Of a stretch of 64,000 nt of DNA, positions 1 to 12,227 are shown in pieces; the first letter of the stretch is position 1, and each line of letters begins with the position of its first letter. Location of the stretch: assembly GCA_002633025.1 (NCBI GenBank), contig NMRB01001229.1, positions 64,697 to 128,696 on the forward strand. The letters are read 5' to 3'. This DNA comes from Notospermus geniculatus. Taxonomy: Eukaryota > Nemertea > Pilidiophora > Heteronemertea > Lineidae. Under the pieces are notes generated by a model. The model was not told where the DNA came from, made no database searches, and saw nothing but the letters and a program-made list of their open reading frames with translations. The position numbers and the translations under genes are program-made.

Positions 1-2947
1 ATGTACATTTCAAAACGTTGAGCTGTGCCTACCAACAGAAGTTCGCTGATTAGACTAACTCCTGTACGAATTTCCCACTCTACTGCAGTGAGTCACTAGC
101 TTCGTAAATCCTAACAGGCCATGATGACAATGGAGATGAGCCCGAGAATAGCCAGCAGGTACACAAAACAGGTCAAATTATATCATGTATGAGGCACCCT
201 TCTCCTTTATCTCATTAAATTCATGTTAAATTTTCAGATCCGATGGATTTGTGGCAATTTGAGCTTATTGAATAGATTCCAAGGATTACCGGCTGTTCCA
301 CTGACTAGACTCCCCCTCGAAGTTTTAATTTTCCAAATCTACAATTACGTTATCGCAGCAAAATTTTGGCGAATTGGCTTTTTAGCCAATGCGAGTTTGA
401 AGGGACAAAACTGTGTAATATCATGTATTTGCTTCAGTAAAGCTCACAAAGATGACTCTATACTTATACTTATTCCATTTACAGTTACTGGTGGGGACGT
501 ACAATCATCAGAACAGCCTTTGAAAGGAAATTGTATGTCACTGTAACAATGCAATTCTTTTCTCATTATTTCTTGAGAATTTCATCGTTTGATATTAATT
601 CGCGTCGATTTTGAAGGGTGGCGAATGGCTCTATTTGACGTAATCTTATCAACTTGTCAGGAGGTAATACCTTGAGATATTATCATGGAAGGTATGAGGG
701 CAGGATGTGATCAAATTGTTTTTCACCATCCACTCGGAATTTCACAATAAGCAATCTTCTTCATTGTCAAGTTCATCTTTTATTGCCTTCTTACATCATC
801 ATATTCAAGAAAATGAACGAAGAAGTCATAAAAATTTTGGTCGATGTTGTAATGACGCAGTATAAGAAGACAAATGGTGTGTACGTCCACCAGGCGGCGC
901 TTCTGCAGTTTTGTGGTTACATCGTGAGAAGGTATAGATCATTGAACCAGTTCACAGAAGCCCGTGGCCGTGTGGCCGTTGCAGTTTCCCCTGCTTGGTG
1001 TGGCTTGTGTGGCCAGGTATCTCGCTTTATCTTGAACACTAAGCCAGTTTGTTTGACGGACGAACTTTAGTCACCCATTGTGTGACATCCAGATGGTATA
1101 TGCGCATTTTGGTGGCTTCACTTAACCCAAACGACACCGGCAATGGTCATTAAGTCATTCTTATCGTAAAATAATCGAGCAGATAGGATCAAAATCGCCC
1201 ATGTGGCTACCCAGGGATGGAGGATTGAAATTTGAGGGCGTGAATGGATGAATGGTCTGAGATGCACATCACAGCGTCGTCTGCTCTGTTAAATTAAAGT
1301 ATCTGTGGGTGAATCACGTGATGGAGGAACTCAGTGAAGCCATAACTGTGGTTGTCTGCTGGAATTGGCAGTTCAACCATCCATCCAAATCGTTGACTCA
1401 TTTCTATGGTCACCTATTGTATAATCCTTCTTTCCTGATTATGTTTGTTAATCCTTTATCTTTGATGACTGGTATGCCTCAGCAGGTGTCTCTCTTAATT
1501 TGTCGAGCCTCCTCGCATGACGGGTTGTAAGGTTTCACGTTTGTTGGAGAGAATATTTCCGACTCTTCAGTCGCTATTCACGGTACATGCCTACAGATGA
1601 AACAACTCCTGGCTGAGAAAAGTGTTTTTGACACCCGACATTGGCGCTACTGAAAAGTGGGGACCCCCTTCCGCCGAACACACACGGTTCTGACGGCCTT
1701 GTATACGTACTGTGCCGTAGGCAAAAACACCGATTAGCATTACCAGAATATTGTTCTGCCTATTTTTTTGATAAACCCTGCAGACGCCGACTACAAGCAC
1801 GCCATAATTGCAACATACCTGTCACCTCCACCGGACCACGTTTTGTCTCAGTTTTATTAAGCCAACTAATTTCTCCGACCATAAAGTCCATCTTAAAAGA
1901 AAAAACAGCCGAACTCTTGACGATGTCTTTGTGTAGCTAAATGGCTCTCATCTACCATTCAGTTCTTATTTCGGACTCCTTACACATTCTTTGTTCTCTC
2001 CAAGTCGATGTGAAGTTTTTTTCATGAGCAGCACTGGTCGTTTTGATAATTAGAAAAGAGATATTAAGGTTTATTGCCGAGGTTTGAATAGAGGGGGCAG
2101 GGTGGCTCCACCCCGGAGAAAGTAATAGCCCGTATGGAGGAGGTGTCGGTGTGGACTCGGAGGGTATTGTGAGTCCGTGATATTAATCTTGTTTCTATTG
2201 GCAGGTAACACTAGAAGGACTCTGGAACCATTGTTTGTGGGGAGGTTCATGCTCGTGTGACACCCTGCAAGAGAAGAGCTTATTATCACTTCGATTTTAA
2301 ATCTCTTTGATGTCCGCGCGCTGGGCCGTTCCAGGATCCCGTGTCTTCTACTTTGTGACGTCATGAGTAACAACATCGGGTCTCCCTACCGCCTTAATAA
2401 GTCTTCGCGAGTGGCTGACATGAAAGAACCCTCCTAAACTGCTATGACCAGGGGGTGTTATAAGGTTTTAAACCGTCGTCAAGATCGAATTGATTTCAGA
2501 GTGTCATGAAGCATCTTGTTGAAAAAGGTTACTGTAAGTTCACTGCCACAAAACAATAGATCCTGTGGTTCATCTAACCGCCATTATGAAATTTGGCTAT
2601 CGTTTGCAAGATCTCTGATTTTATGGAAACCGAGCACTTCCCCACCCTATCAATTCGACCCATCTGTCTGCCCCGTGCTGTCCCACCCCAGGCAAGACTC
2701 CATTATCCCCCCCAGCATGGTATCGACCGTCCTCGGACCCATTATCATGGACCAGTGTCACTTGCTACCAAACTTCTACATTTTTTGAAAATCTCATTTT
2801 CTGGTCCAGCTGGCCATAATAATTGACGTTAAGTCAGGTTGGATGGTGTGAATTAGAGTGTAGTAGATATGAGCCGTCTGTACCACTCCACCGCACTGTA
2901 CAAAGGAGATAATATTAACCCTTTGTCAGCTAATAATGTATTTCTTT
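1..2947. other. Non-coding, intergenic or intronic
   Basis: I see no gene, RNA or mobile element I can support here. All open frames are under about 110 codons and overlap on both strands, as expected by chance. The stretch 2,071-2,400 is somewhat richer in G and C and contains TGACGTCA-like bases near 2,357, without further context. Confidence 0.6.
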
Positions 2948-3059
2948 CCAATGGGCCAATAGGTCTCCCCATTGGCCAATTCCAACGTGGTCGTGAACTC
3001 TGATTGGCCATTGCCAGGGCGATTTCGTATACGTCATCGCAAGTAATGTTTCTCATTGG
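2948..3059. promoter_or_regulatory. Cluster of six CCAAT/ATTGG boxes, promoter-like
   Basis: Six NF-Y core motifs lie within 112 bp: CCAAT at 2,948, 2,956 and 2,976, and ATTGG at 2,971, 3,003 and 3,055. The 2,971/2,976 pair forms one inverted dyad (ATTGGCCAAT). An ACGTCAT (CRE-like) sits at about 3,032. NF-Y binds CCAAT in many animal promoters, usually as several spaced copies. About 80 bp downstream an ATG at 3,142 opens a 36-codon frame beginning MAATSSPK, and a candidate exon follows at 3,403. The motifs are seen directly; promoter function is inference, and transcript direction is unknown though the downstream features favour the plus strand. Confidence 0.35.
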
Positions 3060-3402
3060 TCTATTGATGATGCGCTTCGAATCTGGTAAAATTCCGGTCT
3101 ATATCATCCCAACTACTATCAACCTACTTTATGCACCTCCGATGGCAGCGACCTCCAGTCCTAAGCAAATTGCTGACTGTGCGAAGCAATGTTGGATGCG
3201 GATAGAGTTCCAGCTTATATCTTCTTTGGTCAGGCGCGTGCGGAAGTGAAGTCATGCCTTGAGTATAGATTCACCTAAAAGATACCATCACGTACGTCCA
3301 AGAAAGACAAGTTATCAGGTTTCTCAGGATAGTTACCCTGACACCAACGTTAGCAGTGACTGCACACGACAGTGTACATAATCTGCACGCACGCCCTTCA
3401 AG

Positions 3403-3543
3403 CAGCCAAATCTCATGATATCCCTGAACATGCCTGAAAGCCAATCTTCTAGTCCAATGGAGCTTTTCAAGAGTCTCGAAGCTAAGGGATTTAAAATTGT
3501 AGTCGGTGACAATGGCTATCAATTATTGCAAATCCTGTATCAG
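3403..3543 (+). CDS. Candidate internal exon, product unknown
   Basis: This 141-bp stretch is open in phase 0 from end to end (47 codons). It follows CCCTTCAAG and is followed by a good donor, CAG|GTAATG. The translation contains SLEAKGFKIVVGDNGYQLLQ, which has protein-like alternation of hydrophobic and charged residues. I recognise no family. The next acceptor downstream (3,862-3,863, after a pyrimidine-rich tract) opens a 62-bp phase-0 stretch ending at a GTGAGG donor at 3,926, so the two could belong to one plus-strand transcript starting near the CCAAT cluster. A 47-codon open frame is not rare by chance. Expression data would be needed to call it a gene. Confidence 0.25.
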
Positions 3544-3848
3544 GTAATGATGAACCCATTGTGTCTAGGGTCGGTTTCACCCCAACTTAGCCAAGTTTCT
3601 CTGTACATTGTATACAGTGAACTGCATCAGTAACAGTATAATCGATTGGATGAAGTGAATGAGATGAGTTACAATGTTTTGCATGCAGCAGACGCTGTCT
3701 TTGTGGTGGGTGTCGCAGCCTATCAGTCAAAACACTCAAGTATTTACATTTGAAACGGATAGGTCCAATCTCAAATTGATGTTTTGACACATTGGACCAT
3801 TGTTACTCAATTTCAATCTAGTGTTCCACATTGTTGCCAGTTCCGTAA

Positions 3849-4229
3849 CTATTTCTCATACAGCGAAATTGCAGCTTTAACTTGAGTTCTCCGAAGTTGA
3901 TCCAGATCGAGAAGATGTTGATTCGGTGAGGTGGAGGCGCAAATGGTTTGGTCTTTCGGCCCTGCCTCCTCATACGATAACGCGGTAAGAGTCCGAGATG
4001 TGATGTCTTCAAGACCCTGTTTTGAGAGGATGTCCGTGCATCGCCGATCGAGGTTCTCCGCCGCGTGAGCCAGTCCAACCTTTATGATCGACGTGCTCCG
4101 AGCTTCTTGACGGGATGAACTAAAACTTGATGACATCTCATCGTCAAATAAAATACAATTATGGAATAATATCTTGCGGGGTATAGCCTGAGGGTTTTCA
4201 CTCGGCGACCCGTGGGGACATTGTATCAC
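3849..4229 (-). CDS. 126-codon ORF, unassigned
   Basis: This is the second-longest open frame in the window, on the minus strand. It has a serine-rich start and a C-terminal part with helix-like, mixed-charge composition (ending RRTQVKAAISLYEK). A possible minus-strand acceptor TTTTAG lies inside the ORF, just before SSRQEAR, which would make this a terminal exon. Against it: many frames of 110-120 codons exist in this window by chance, no family is recognised, and a competing plus-strand splice-bounded stretch (3,864-3,925) overlaps its 3' end. Confidence 0.15.
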   Translation of the reverse strand: MIQCPHGSPSENPQAIPRKILFHNCILFDDEMSSSFSSSRQEARSTSIIKVGLAHAAENLDRRCTDILSKQGLEDITSRTLTALSYEEAGPKDQTICASTSPNQHLLDLDQLRRTQVKAAISLYEK

Positions 4230-4468
4230 AACCCACCTCAGGGAGGCTTTGTTCTGGTTCTTGTCACGAAGCGAACGTTAATCAGGGAAAAACGATAGCC
4301 GGGATGTTAAACGCATTATGCCGTGCGTTTCTGTTCGTGTAGAAAAAATGGAATATGAGATTCAATATTTAATGGGAAGTCATGTGTGTTTGCTGTGGTC
4401 GGTTTTATAGTTAAGGTCTGGCCACGACTGAAACACTCTCTTACAGTTGCACGCTGCACATAACAATA

Positions 4469-4535
4469 TAGAGTTTTCGCAAAGCCCCCGAAACGCCAAC
4501 GCGAACGCCGTTTCGGGGGCTTTGCGAAAACTCCG
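4469..4535. repeat. GC-rich perfect hairpin, possible TA-flanked mini-element
   Basis: The arms 4,471-4,495 and 4,509-4,533 are exact reverse complements over 25 bp, around a 13-base loop. The arm core is GCAAAGCCCCCGAAACG. TA dinucleotides at 4,467-4,468 and 4,536-4,537 could be a target-site duplication, making this a 67-bp foldback. It stands out from AT-rich surroundings. A perfect arm pair implies recent origin or homogenisation. It is too short to encode anything. Confidence 0.6.
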
Positions 4536-7500
4536 TACTATTCTAGGTTTCCTATACCGAATGAAATCTTTCTCCGAATTGGCGCAGTTTTGGGATGGTG
4601 AGCCTAAAAATCCGCACATTAACTAGAATGCAGTAGGAAGAAAGCTTACCAATTAAGCAGAGGGAGGCCCTAAGCATTGGTTGGAGATGGTGTAAAAAGA
4701 AACAGTGACAGGTTGAAGGTGGTGTAAAAGGAAAGAAGGTCACTTGAGTAAGCGTCCTGCTAACTGAACGAAGACAAGTGATGATTTCATGGCTAAAGCT
4801 AACTCTACTACAAGCTTCTGAAATGAATTAGAATGGGAAGAGCGGTCGATAGGGCGTGAAGTCATTCGTTGGCATTTCTGTTCATGGAAGGTGATCAAAG
4901 TGATCACTGGAACATGTTCTTTAGCCGCATGTCGAGAGTTCTTCATCTTATTGCCAGATGTCGACACCAGTTGACGATAATCCAGTTCTGTACCGTTTAA
5001 AGAAGGGATGTAATGAATCTGTTACCACAAAGGAATTTGTACTATTGTGGTTTTGTTCGCGGTCGCTTCCTTTGAAAGATGGGCAGATTTTGTTTGACGA
5101 TACAGTGAATAAGAGGCTTACTGCTCTTCAGTTTCCACGTCTATGCTGAGTTGGTACCAGCTGGCAACCCATGAAAATTCATTAAAATCCGTTGTTAACA
5201 GGCAACAACTTGCGTGCATTGCTTCAAAACCATATGAAATCCTTTTGTCGGGATAATCAAGGTTGTGAGGGTCGTGTTGTCTTGTGTGAAATTCCTTTGT
5301 TTGAGATGTGAGACCCTTTGGATTGGATTTCAATCTATTGTCTTCTTCCAAACATTCCGTGTCAACTTGTTTCATTATCAACGTTTTAATAGCTGGATTA
5401 ATTTCGCCCCTCTCAAAAGATCCCTGATTCAAGTGTCGTCGATTTGTCGTCGAATTTGCGGAGAACAAAACATAAACTTGGCTGTTGCCTTGGTTTCTTT
5501 GGGCGTTTTTTTCTTAAAAATAGTCAATTTCGTTAAAAGCCCATGCCAAACGATTGAAAGATTCGGGCATTGATGCTTGTTGTGGCATGACCTTTTATTC
5601 CACCTTTTTTTCAATGGGGATCCTAGCTACGATAGAGGGCAGCACATCGAAACCCGCTCCTATACAATGGACGCCTTTTGTCTGGGAAATTGATCAGGAC
5701 CGGGTTGTCAGTTTCATTTCAATAGATTTAACCACTGGTGACACCTATTGAGGCAGTGGGTTATGGTCCTCATTCAAGCCCATTCCTAACTGACTGGTTA
5801 CGGCTGTGGTAGGCCTACTCGTAGTCGTTTGGCAATGGGCAAAACTGTTGTTCCCTTCTGAAGCCTGTTCTTGACTGATAGAGGTTGACTATACTAGTAT
5901 GTTTGATGAAGAACACATCCCTTCTTCTTTCGGCCCATACTTTACTGACAGGATTCCAATGTATTGTTTGTTGATAATGGCCATCATCGTTAAAGCCTCA
6001 GGCACAGGATTAAAGCAGTTAAATCAAGAAAGTATCGTTCAAACTATGGGCGTCATTGTATTCTGGTGGTTACTTTTCAATTTACGATGGTTTTAAAAAA
6101 GAGTTTGGTTTCACTTTATGGCTCTTCCTAAGCCCAACTTTCATCCTTCCCTTTGATCACGATCCTTCCTTTGATGTGACATATCCCCTCCGAGCCTGGC
6201 CCCAGCGGATTTGTAGCCTTTAGGATTATATTGGAATTCACCGACAAATTCTCTGGAAATATATCCCTTTCTCTTGTCATTTCTAGCTTAATGTTTTAAT
6301 TTCTTGAAAAAATAGAATCATATCTCAAAGAGAATACTAGTTAAATTCTGGTGTTTTTAAAATATGCTGGATTTACTGGAAGAAAAACCGTTTAATAGCT
6401 AGATTATCAAGACAGCCGATAATCTCAACTTATGATTGGTCCACAAGGGATTTGTCCTGAATGACATGTTCATACACGAGAACAAAGAGAATGGTAGAAA
6501 ATAATCCTCAGGGAACATAGATTATCGATAATCCGAAATGATATCTATAAAATACCATATGACTTCCTCTCCCGAGAATAGTAGAAAATAATGCTATAAA
6601 GTACCCTGAGTGAGGTCGTCACTGTATAGGTGGCAGCACTGTCAGACTAATGAATGCATCTTTTGAACAATATACTTTCCTTGGACGTTGGTTTGGTGCT
6701 TGGGTTGGGTGAAAAAGCTGTGTATAGAACAGTGAAAACTGACGACGAGATGGGATTGTGATCTTAAGCGAGGTCTTCCTAACCGCAAAGCATGACTAGA
6801 GACGAGACCGTAATAGATCCGAGTCTATTTCCAATCTGTCTCTACACTAATTGCTGAGGCTAATCTGAGACGAAGCCCCACAATATACAAGCATTACCAT
6901 TAACGAGATGATCATAACTGGCTGTCCGCAAATGATAACGTGCTAAATACTTGATGAAGGGCACTGAATAAAAATTAATCTTCCATTGGTTGCAGCCATC
7001 CAATTCATCTTCGCTGCATTTTCAAACACGTGAATCGAATTGTTAGGTTTTCTCATTACTACTTCCAACATTGGCTGGTGAATCACCCATGTCGTCGTCA
7101 CGCTGTCCGCAGATTCATAATACCAGGGTATCGTGTTTTGCGAAGGGGTTTTTACTTGTGTTTCTTCTGATTTTGTCACAATTAGGCAAGGGTGTCAGGT
7201 GAGGAGTTTATGAGTCACCAACCTGCGACTTTGCCAGCGACGGCTTGCATCTTTCTTTTCACAGGAGTGTCTCCGATGAGGGAAAAACTCGGCTCCTGTA
7301 ACTCCTCGGGTGTAGTAGAATCAAAAGGGTGGGATGATATCCTTCCTGGTCACGTCAGGCTTGATATCAGGTTCTTTCTATGCTGTGGAATGCGCGATGT
7401 AGGGTGTGTCACGGTTGAGATTCTCCGACATGGAACAGTTACCAAGAGATAAGATGTAGCATGACCCCTATTTCTTGCAAGTTTTTTTTCCCTGTACAGG

Positions 7501-8410
7501 CGTATGAGGCAGAAAGTAAAAGAACCTGGCTGGAACGGACCCGTTCAGAAAATACTAATAGTTGAGGTCGTGTAACTTTAGTTCTTTTCCGTTTATCACT
7601 GTCCCCTTATCGTTTGGCGGAAAGAGCGAGGACTCGACCTCTGGCAATAAGAAAACATAAAACCGCGTTTCCGAGGTTAGCGGGGGGGGGGGGCTTGGCT
7701 AATGTTGGACACCGACTGTCATGTGGTGGTTCCTTTAAACTGAAAGAAAATACAGTGAAACTGACATGATGTGTATAAAAGTGGGGTTTTGTTCGACCAC
7801 ACTAAAGATTGAATTGGAATCATTCACCAGGATAAAAGGAGCGATTACAATTATTAAAAGCCCCGTGGGAGCTCATTCAAAATGTGTCAAAACCATCATC
7901 ATCAAAAATTACCGTCTGCGTGCCCAAAGACGTCTCAAACTGTAATTTGAAAATTACCATGATTAAAAAATCTCAAATGAATGCTTGTAACCATCGACGT
8001 AACTACGTATTCCTCTGATGGCGATTGGTGACGATTGAACTCTATCGCCGCGAGGTTTCTTGGTGATCTCATTGCCTCATCTGGTAATATATTGTTTCAG
8101 ATCTGTTTGCTTTTTGTTAAGTCACTTTGTTCCCTTGTCACCTTTATTGACACAGTCACTAGACAAACGCTCATCAGTGGCGTCATGTCCTCACTGTTTG
8201 CTCGCTCGGTAAAGACAGGTAACGGACGTGTTGGAAATGAAATTAGGCGGACAAGTGGCGCGGTCGCTGTTCTTTGAGATAAAGTTTCCATTCGCTGAAG
8301 TTAGAAATTCATTGAGTGCAAAAGCTTTTGTAGTTGTCTCTCTGTTATCAAGGTCACAATCATCGATCTTGGTGTGGAGGGTAATTTTTTTGTCGGAGGT
8401 TTGCAGTCAT
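4536..8410. other. Non-coding stretch
   Basis: Apart from the 72-bp dispersed repeat at 5,614, I see no supportable gene. Around 6,400-6,530 the motif GATTATC recurs in inverted pairs, including the 14-bp palindrome GATTATCGATAATC near 6,520. A run of G occurs at about 7,681-7,692. Confidence 0.5.
5614..5685 (+). repeat. 72-bp dispersed repeat, copy 1
   Basis: It matches 34,638-34,709 at 69 of 72 positions in the same orientation. It begins ATGGGGATCCTAGCTACG and includes ATAGAGGGCAGCAC. The flanks are unrelated, so this is an interspersed repeat fragment rather than a local duplication. The parent element is unknown. No target-site duplication is apparent. Confidence 0.7.
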
Positions 8411-8412
8411 TA

Positions 8413-8561
8413 CGGAGGTTTAGAAATCAAGCGATCAACGTAAACTTTACGACAACGTTATTTTTCATACTACGCATTAACCAGATTTTATATTGCATTT
8501 TCGGTACGAAAATAACGTTGTCGTTAACGTTTACGTTCATCGTTTGATTTATAAACCTCCA
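8413..8561. mobile_element. MITE with TA target duplication (family 1, copy 1)
   Basis: This 149-bp element is flanked by TA at 8,411-8,412 and 8,562-8,563. Its terminal inverted repeats read CGGAGGTTTAGAAATCAA on the left and, reverse-complemented, TGGAGGTTTATAAATCAA on the right. Inside, both arms continue with AACGTAAAC and CAACGTTATTTT, so the whole unit folds back. The same family recurs at 18,584-18,730. A TA duplication fits the Tc1/mariner/pogo superfamily, but no transposase is present, so this assignment is inference. Confidence 0.85.
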
Positions 8562-8605
8562 TATTGATGAACCGACAACTTAAAGTGAACCTTCCAATGA
8601 GAAAT

Positions 8606-8793
8606 CCTCATAACTTTTTATCCCGACAGGTCGGCGCTGCGGGCGGTTGTACCGCAGACGTCAAAAACAGAGCAAAGCAACGTAATGACGTCGCGTCACG
8701 ACGTCCTTCACGCGGTGCAACACCGACAAGACGTCGTAAAAAGGGTAGAACCGCTCACAGCGCCTCCCAGTGGCGGTAGTTCTGCAGGGTCCT
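8606..8793. mobile_element. GC-rich MITE (family 2, copy 1)
   Basis: This is related along its length to 43,823-44,007 and 54,866-55,055. Inverted repeats GGCGCTGCGGGCGGTTGTACC-like on the left pair with GGTAGAACCGCTCACAGCGCC-like on the right. The core is rich in CpG and in the palindrome GACGTC (several copies, including TGACGTCG). The outermost AGGAACCTGCAG termini seen in the other copies are degraded here, so the exact ends are approximate. It has no coding capacity. Confidence 0.7.
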
Positions 8794-9972
8794 CATCCAA
8801 TAGGAGCAGTCAGCCCCGCGTATTGCCAAAAGATGGCAGCAACAAAATTCTAGTGGACCAATACAAAAGAAACTTCTCTTGATTGGTGCTCAATCAAGAA
8901 TGAATGGGTCCGCTATTGCATTGAATTGGGTCATAGTGACACCTATTGGTCAACTCGCTGACAGCTCCTATCAACTGCATACCTTTTCTCCTCCGTAGCT
9001 TGATCTACCTTCAGTTGGAAGCAAAGAAGGGATATGATTGAGAAACACCACATTCCCATTGTCAACAATACTGTAACAAGTTACCGCAGTCATGAAAGAA
9101 GTCATCGGTATTCTAGAAGGGTATTCTGAAGAAGAATTCTCCTTGGCATGTTGCGCCTTCCCACAGGAGGCAAGCTTTTAAGCCAGTTTCGAGGGCAACC
9201 CTGTGGGAATGGCAGAATAGTAGAAAGGAAGATACAACGACTTGGTTAATTCTCTTGTCGTTTCAATTCCATCCCACTTGGACAACCCGCTCTTTTAAAC
9301 GACTGGAATAAACAAGCTGAACACAAGTGGTCAAATCCCTTAATGTATTTCTTTCTACTTTGTATTCCTCGTCCTCGTCGCTTGTTTGTCCAGTTAGTGA
9401 CACCTTCCTTTGATCGTGGCCTTTGTCCATATCGTGCATTCCCTTACAGTCTCCTTCAGTATGGCTCAAGCTTCCAAATGAGGCTAATATCTGCCGTGTT
9501 CAGAATGATGACCACCAAGTAACGCATTGTCAAATCTTTTTTACTGTTTGTTTCAAAAGAAACGGAGTTGGTCTGTATTCCCGGAGTCCAAACCTCTTTT
9601 TCTATCAAACAACATCGTTTGCCACCTGTTGTTTGAGTTGCCCTCATGCGAGTTTTTTTCTCAAGTGGTGGTCACATTCATTCAAATTACTTATCTGTCT
9701 TTTTCCCTCTGGCCTATTAAATCTATTGCATGTATCACTCGTATCCTTCCTCACCGTCTGTAGATTTCTTAATGCTTTAGTGGTCACCATGTACTCATAA
9801 TGGAGAGTTTAGGTGATCGTCCCTACAGCAGAGTAAACATCATTTGTGATCCGCTCCAGCAAAAGTAGGCGCATGTCGCAACCAAGGAAAGGGTTAACAC
9901 AATAGCTGAAATGTACGTCCCTGCAGATTGACAACAGTAGTGGACAACAGTGATAATAGTTGAGTAAACTGG

Positions 9973-10086
9973 ACCCGTATTCATAAAACTACTTACGTCT
10001 AAGTCACTAAGTGTGACACTTATCCTTTGTTCAACACAAAAGATAACTCTCACACTTAGACTTAAGTACGTTTATGAATATGGCCC
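9973..10086. mobile_element. Short foldback MITE (family 3, solo copy)
   Basis: The left end GTATTCATAAAACTACTTA and right end TAAGTACGTTTATGAATATG are inverted repeats. The interior (GTGTGACACTTATCCTTTG) matches the elements at 40,334-40,577 and 51,043-51,617. It is about 115 bp and has no ORF. A target-site duplication cannot be fixed from the sequence. This copy is uninterrupted and serves as the reference for the two copies that carry nested insertions. Confidence 0.75.
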
Positions 10087-11565
10087 CTGATGTCCAATGA
10101 TGATCAACTGCGACAAGCGCCTGCTGCTGAAGAGGGACATTTGCCTCTGGTCATGAAGCTTATGCAAGCTTGTCGACCGGGCGAGAAAACCAGTACTTTA
10201 GATTAGCCGTGCTAATTTTAAAAAAAGCCAAACCCAACTGGCCCAGCATCAACTCTTAAATCATGATATTCTCTTCCTGGATAATATCAGAAATTAAAAA
10301 AAATACTGATGACATTTGTGACAAAAAACCAACAAAAATGGTGAAGAATGGGAAGTTCACCTCGAACAATGCTTTATCTTTTGGCCTGTCTAACCTCAAA
10401 TCAGGAGTCTGACCAACAAATCAGATTTACATTATTGGGAACAATTACTTTAATGGCTTTATGACACATCAGAAAAAACATAATAATGACTATTAAACCA
10501 AAGGTATGGCGACCGAAGCCAGATGCCACGGAATATTTGATAACTTGAAATGACTTGACTGTCATTTTCTACCTTGTCGTTTGACATTTCCAGTTCATTT
10601 TCATTACATTCCAATATTATTCACCCAAGAAATTATCGAACAATTACGTTAGTCCATTCTCGGGGGTCATAAACGATAAATGTCACTTACATTGGTTTTG
10701 TGTGATTTATATATAAAGATTTTCATGATTATGACTGTAATGAGACGAGAGCTGCAGTGACCATGCGACACCTCAGCTGATAGTCTAATAATATAGACTA
10801 ATAATAGATCATTAGCATCACCTCATTAACGGCTTAGACTCGGGGAATCAGGGCGTCGAGACTTTCCAAGGAAGATCCGGCTTCTATTTCATAGATATTT
10901 GCTGACCATACGTATCGAATGTTCATGAATCTACTGTGCTTTTTGTGGTTGCAAAATAAGATTTGGTTTTCCTTGAAAGATTTTGATTGTTCTTTGCACT
11001 AACTTGGTTTGAACATTGCATTAACGCTTATCGTGCTGTATGCAGCCTGAGGAAACTCCCCCATCAATGGCCAAGGCTGATATGGCTGAATATCAACGCG
11101 AGACCTTCCTTTTCCAACGACGCCGCCAGAACACGGTCGTTTGCCTATTTCGCAGTGAGGGCCAATCCATACACTTGCTCACCGACCACTGTGCGGAACG
11201 GAGTATGCTTTGTTCTTTCCCGCCTCCCTGGTTGTTCTGCACAAAGCATTTGCCAATATGTACAGTGGGTGGTGAGACTGGCCCTTGCACCCTACTGAAG
11301 TAGGCATAAGATATAATCGTATTGTGAACTTCTCACGACAAGATCCCAAAGACCAGACTTTCTCATCAGGCATATTGGATGAAAGCACCAAAGTACACAC
11401 GGTCCGAGTAAAGTTAATGCGTTGACGGGTTACTTCCGACCAATGGCGCTAAAAGAAGTCTTGGTACCAGGCTAATTTTGCAAAGTTCGATTTTCTGAAA
11501 AAGAAGAGTTCAGTAAAGCTTCTTACAACACAGAGTGTATCTCATTAGTTGAAAATGAGGCTTAA

Positions 11566-11792
11566 ATGTATAAGAAAATGTTGTCACTAAAAGAAGTAAA
11601 CCGACGTGAATGTATCAAGACCACGATGACATTAGCCAAGAGTTGTGCTTTATGCGTTCGAAGACAGCTCTCCGGGCGCAAGTATGTCGTTATTAAGCAA
11701 TCATTTCCGCTGCTGCCAGCTGCCCCATCGGCGATTAGAAACGAACAGCCAAATGTGCCATATGAGGTGTGTCCCATTGAGTTTGGTGTCAG
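11566..11792 (+). CDS. Candidate coding exon, product unknown
   Basis: The frame opens at ATG 11,566 (directly after a TAA) and runs 227 bp to a strong donor, GTCAG|GTATGA. The translation contains RRECIKTTMTLAKSCALCVR, then a proline-rich NEQPNVPYEVCPIEFG. No family is recognised. The upstream stretch 11,046-11,160, after the acceptor-like TGTATGCAG, is another possible exon (reads PEETPPSMAKADMAEYQRET). The downstream stretch at 11,839 is phase-compatible. Chance is a real alternative because other frames are also open here. Confidence 0.25.
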
Positions 11793-11838
11793 GTATGATG
11801 AATTGTGTCCATGTTAGAAAGAATTACTCATTTCTCAG

Positions 11839-11935
11839 TTACTCATCTACCAATATCATCATTATGTTGGATGAAGGATCTATCACTGAAGATGAGCAAC
11901 ATTATCATTGTGTTCTATTGGCCATGGACCACTTG
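11839..11935 (+). CDS. Candidate coding exon, phase-compatible with 11,566
   Basis: A very good acceptor (TACTCATTTCTCAG) precedes it. Joined to the phase left by the donor at 11,793, it reads SYSSTNIIIMLDEGSITEDE and so on, staying open past a possible phase-0 donor TTG|GTGCGG. The matching phase with the preceding candidate is the main support. The next candidate (12,228) is not in a compatible phase, so at least one call in this island is wrong or an exon is missing. Confidence 0.22.
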
Positions 11936-12227
11936 GTGCGGATAATTAGCTTTTGTCTTCAGGGATTAGTATGATAATCCCCCCGTCATGTCAATTTGGG
12001 TGCCAAAGTTGATTTTAAAATGCGTGTCGTGTTTTGAAGGAAATCTGCATCTTTTACCATTCCTTGGGAAGGATATGGAAAAAGCTGCCCTTCTTTCAGA
12101 TTTTTCAAGTTGGGACACCGCACGATGGGTCCCCAATGTCAGGCAGGACAGCTCTACTTGTTCAATGTCCACATCGAATTCTTCTTTTACAGTTATTCCG
12201 TACCATCATTGGGTTTCCCTTTTCCAG

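Noticed and set aside
4471-4533. GC-rich hairpin as a bacterial terminator
   Set aside because: It lacks a following T-run, and the context is eukaryotic.
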